Assembly: GCA_945883845.1 (NCBI GenBank)
Contig: CAMCYI010000001.1
Coordinates: forward strand, 1 to 64,000
DNA from: Bacteriovorax stolpii
GTDB taxonomy: Bacteria; Bdellovibrionota; Bacteriovoracia; Bacteriovoracales; Bacteriovoracaceae
Direction of reading: 5' to 3'
DNA length: 64,000 nt
In this document: positions 62,516-64,000 of the stretch, one piece after another
Numbering within the stretch: the first letter of the stretch is position 1
How the letters are laid out: each line of letters starts with the position of its first letter
Translations under genes and position numbers: made by a program
Notes under the pieces: generated by a model
What the model saw: the letters and a program-made list of their open reading frames with translations, nothing else
Database searches by the model: none
What the model was told of the DNA's origin: nothing

Positions 62516-64000
62516 TTAATTTCTCGGCGGATTGTAGATGAATCTCAGAGAATAATCCGAAACCTGGAGCACGAAGTGCTCTATGTTCAGGAGATTCTGA
62601 ATCAACTTTGAAAGCGAAAGTGTAGAGATGTTAAGTTCCTGCAACTGGATTTGAATTTCCTGAGACGATTCAATGATCTCACCCTTGATGACTTTCTCAA
62701 TCTGATTCGATCGCGCCACCAGTAATTGATGCGAGTACAAAGTCATGAGTTCACCCATGATAAGGTAGAAAGTCATGGTAAGGAGACTCAGGTTAACCTG
62801 GGCACGAAACTCAGAGTGTTTTGTATAATCAAATGAAAAACGAATTCCACTCTCCACAGTTCTAAACCTCAAAAGGTTCTGCGCCTGCTGGTAACAAACG
62901 TCTACCGCACTAACCCGCTGATCAATTGTCTGAATGTTACCGGGATTAGCTCTTGAGAAACCGAGGAACGTTTCAATTAGCTGTTTGCAGCGATAAGATC
63001 CGTTCTTCATCTCTGCCAGGATATGGGCGGCTTCTTCACCATGAGTTTCATCAAGCATCAGCAAAGTGAGAGCGGCCTGAATACCAGCAATGGGATTATT
63101 CAGTTCGTGAGCGATACTCGAAGAGATTATCCCAAGTTCCTGACCGGAAGGTGTGATATTACCATCCCCTTTCAGAAAGAAACTTTCAGTGAAGAATACA
63201 AAAAGAATTTTCTTTTCATCCATATGAAAGACTTCACGGCGAAAAATATTATAAGGGATATCACCTATCATGACTTTTTCACGGAGCTTCAGGACTAGAC
63301 ACGCTTCAGGTGTAAAGTTGAGTTTAGCAAACAAAGTATTATGCTGATACACTTCGCCTTCCTGAGACAGGAGTGCCACGGGAAATGGAATCGCATCAAG
63401 TACGCCTTCCCAGAGTTTTTCGTCTGAAAATGGATCAATGACCTGGCGCTGACTCGAAAAAAAGCTCACGAGAGTTGAATAAAAGAAAAATCGTTTAATG
63501 AACCTGTAGTCGTCCTGATCTTCCCAGTTGAAGTCGAGAAGAACAAATTCTCCGGCGTATCGCGGAAGAGGTAGAAGTGTCTTTGTACCGTTCGTTTTCC
63601 AGAGGGCTTCACGGGTATAAAGCTGTACCTTGGCCTTCTCTATCTGAGTCTTCGCAAATTGTTTCAGGTTTTTTTCAATTTTTGAGAGATCGTCCGCATG
63701 GATGAGTTCTTTTTCGAGTCGAACAAGGTCCTGCGTATAGGTAAGAAGAAGTTCCGCAGAGAATCTCTCAGATCCTTTCTCCTGAATAATCGCACGTGCA
63801 CGGCTCTCGCATTTCTTTAAATTTTTATGAGCGATCTGGAGAAGACTGTCTTCGCGAAGCTGGAGGTATTGCTCAACCGGAGCTGAAATGAAGCGCTCGA
63901 TCTGTTTTACATCAAAGCTGTCGTCGAGAACAAGATCAACTTCAGAACTCTCCACACTCTGACCGAAACTAAAAAGTCCCTGATTCTTATCCAGAACACA
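62516..64000 (-). CDS. Sensor histidine kinase, cut by the window edge
   Basis: The open frame continues past base 64000, so the N terminus is missing; a GTG at 63955 is a possible internal start. A helical N-terminal part is followed by a PAS-like segment (LDAIPFPVALLSQEGEVYQH). The phospho-histidine box is SSIAHELNNPIAGIQAAL. The C-terminal ATPase domain lacks the N-box Asn and glycine boxes; the last part (SKLIQNLLNIEHFVLQVSDY) keeps only its general shape. So the protein may accept phosphate without making it. Its partner is not in the window. The end is 3 bases from the convergent exonuclease. Confidence 0.75.
   Translation of the reverse strand, partial: CVLDKNQGLFSFGQSVESSEVDLVLDDSFDVKQIERFISAPVEQYLQLREDSLLQIAHKNLKKCESRARAIIQEKGSERFSAELLLTYTQDLVRLEKELIHADDLSKIEKNLKQFAKTQIEKAKVQLYTREALWKTNGTKTLLPLPRYAGEFVLLDFNWEDQDDYRFIKRFFFYSTLVSFFSSQRQVIDPFSDEKLWEGVLDAIPFPVALLSQEGEVYQHNTLFAKLNFTPEACLVLKLREKVMIGDIPYNIFRREVFHMDEKKILFVFFTESFFLKGDGNITPSGQELGIISSSIAHELNNPIAGIQAALTLLMLDETHGEEAAHILAEMKNGSYRCKQLIETFLGFSRANPGNIQTIDQRVSAVDVCYQQAQNLLRFRTVESGIRFSFDYTKHSEFRAQVNLSLLTMTFYLIMGELMTLYSHQLLVARSNQIEKVIKGEIIESSQEIQIQLQELNISTLSLSKLIQNLLNIEHFVLQVSDYSLRFIYNPPRN

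Overview
The window is a 64 kb piece of a compact Gram-negative chromosome with few gaps. Many short lipoproteins with lipoboxes, an outer-membrane-type barrel, lon, clpX and clpP, MotA/MotB, RNase G and a set of proteins with no family I recognise all point to a deltaproteobacterial-type bacterium. My best guess is Bdellovibrionota (Bacteriovorax/Peredibacter-like); this is inferred from gene content and was not tested with a marker gene. There are no rRNAs, CRISPR arrays or prophage.

Layout. 1-2 kb: an IS91-type transposase and the remains of a helix-turn-helix ORF, then tRNA-Arg. 2-6 kb: a cell-wall cluster (coiled-coil/repeat lipoprotein, LysM protein, lytic transglycosylase). 6-13 kb: a peroxiredoxin with a histone-H1-like tail, a GloB-type hydrolase, a Ste24-type protease, a lipase-like hydrolase, two unknown envelope proteins and a response regulator. 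13.6-18.6 kb: tRNA-Val, lon, clpX and clpP, with strong terminators after lon and clpX. 18.8-23.2 kb: AhpC/Prx1, Dps, an HPt protein and several small unknown proteins. 23-30 kb: PilZ and PhoH; a lipoprotein and barrel pair; and an aminotransferase, coaD and rsmD group. 30-38 kb: a 947-residue methyltransferase-like protein with dtd, a membrane pseudo-kinase, and a TonB-like protein facing a sigma/anti-sigma pair. 38-45 kb: miaB, a DUF454 protein, an aminopeptidase and gshB, then a four-gene overlapping cassette (YciB, LOG, unknown, CPBP) and a WYL regulator. 45-48.6 kb: an RluA-type synthase with motB and motA. 48.7-53.5 kb: S6/S18, a DUF2232-like protein, L9, dnaB and pabB. 53.9-64 kb: RNase G, and a nucleoside uptake and salvage group (nupC, pyrimidine phosphorylase, purine phosphorylase, cytidine deaminase), then a DEDDh exonuclease and a sensor kinase cut by the window end.

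The most striking observation is that ribosomal proteins S6 and S18 are encoded as one continuous polypeptide at 52921-53541. Next come the H1-like tail fused to a Bcp-type peroxiredoxin, a large protein that looks like an N6-adenine DNA methyltransferase with its catalytic motifs lost, and two sensor-kinase-like proteins with eroded ATPase domains. The nucleoside group would suit a bacterium that lives on nucleosides released from other cells, but this is inference.
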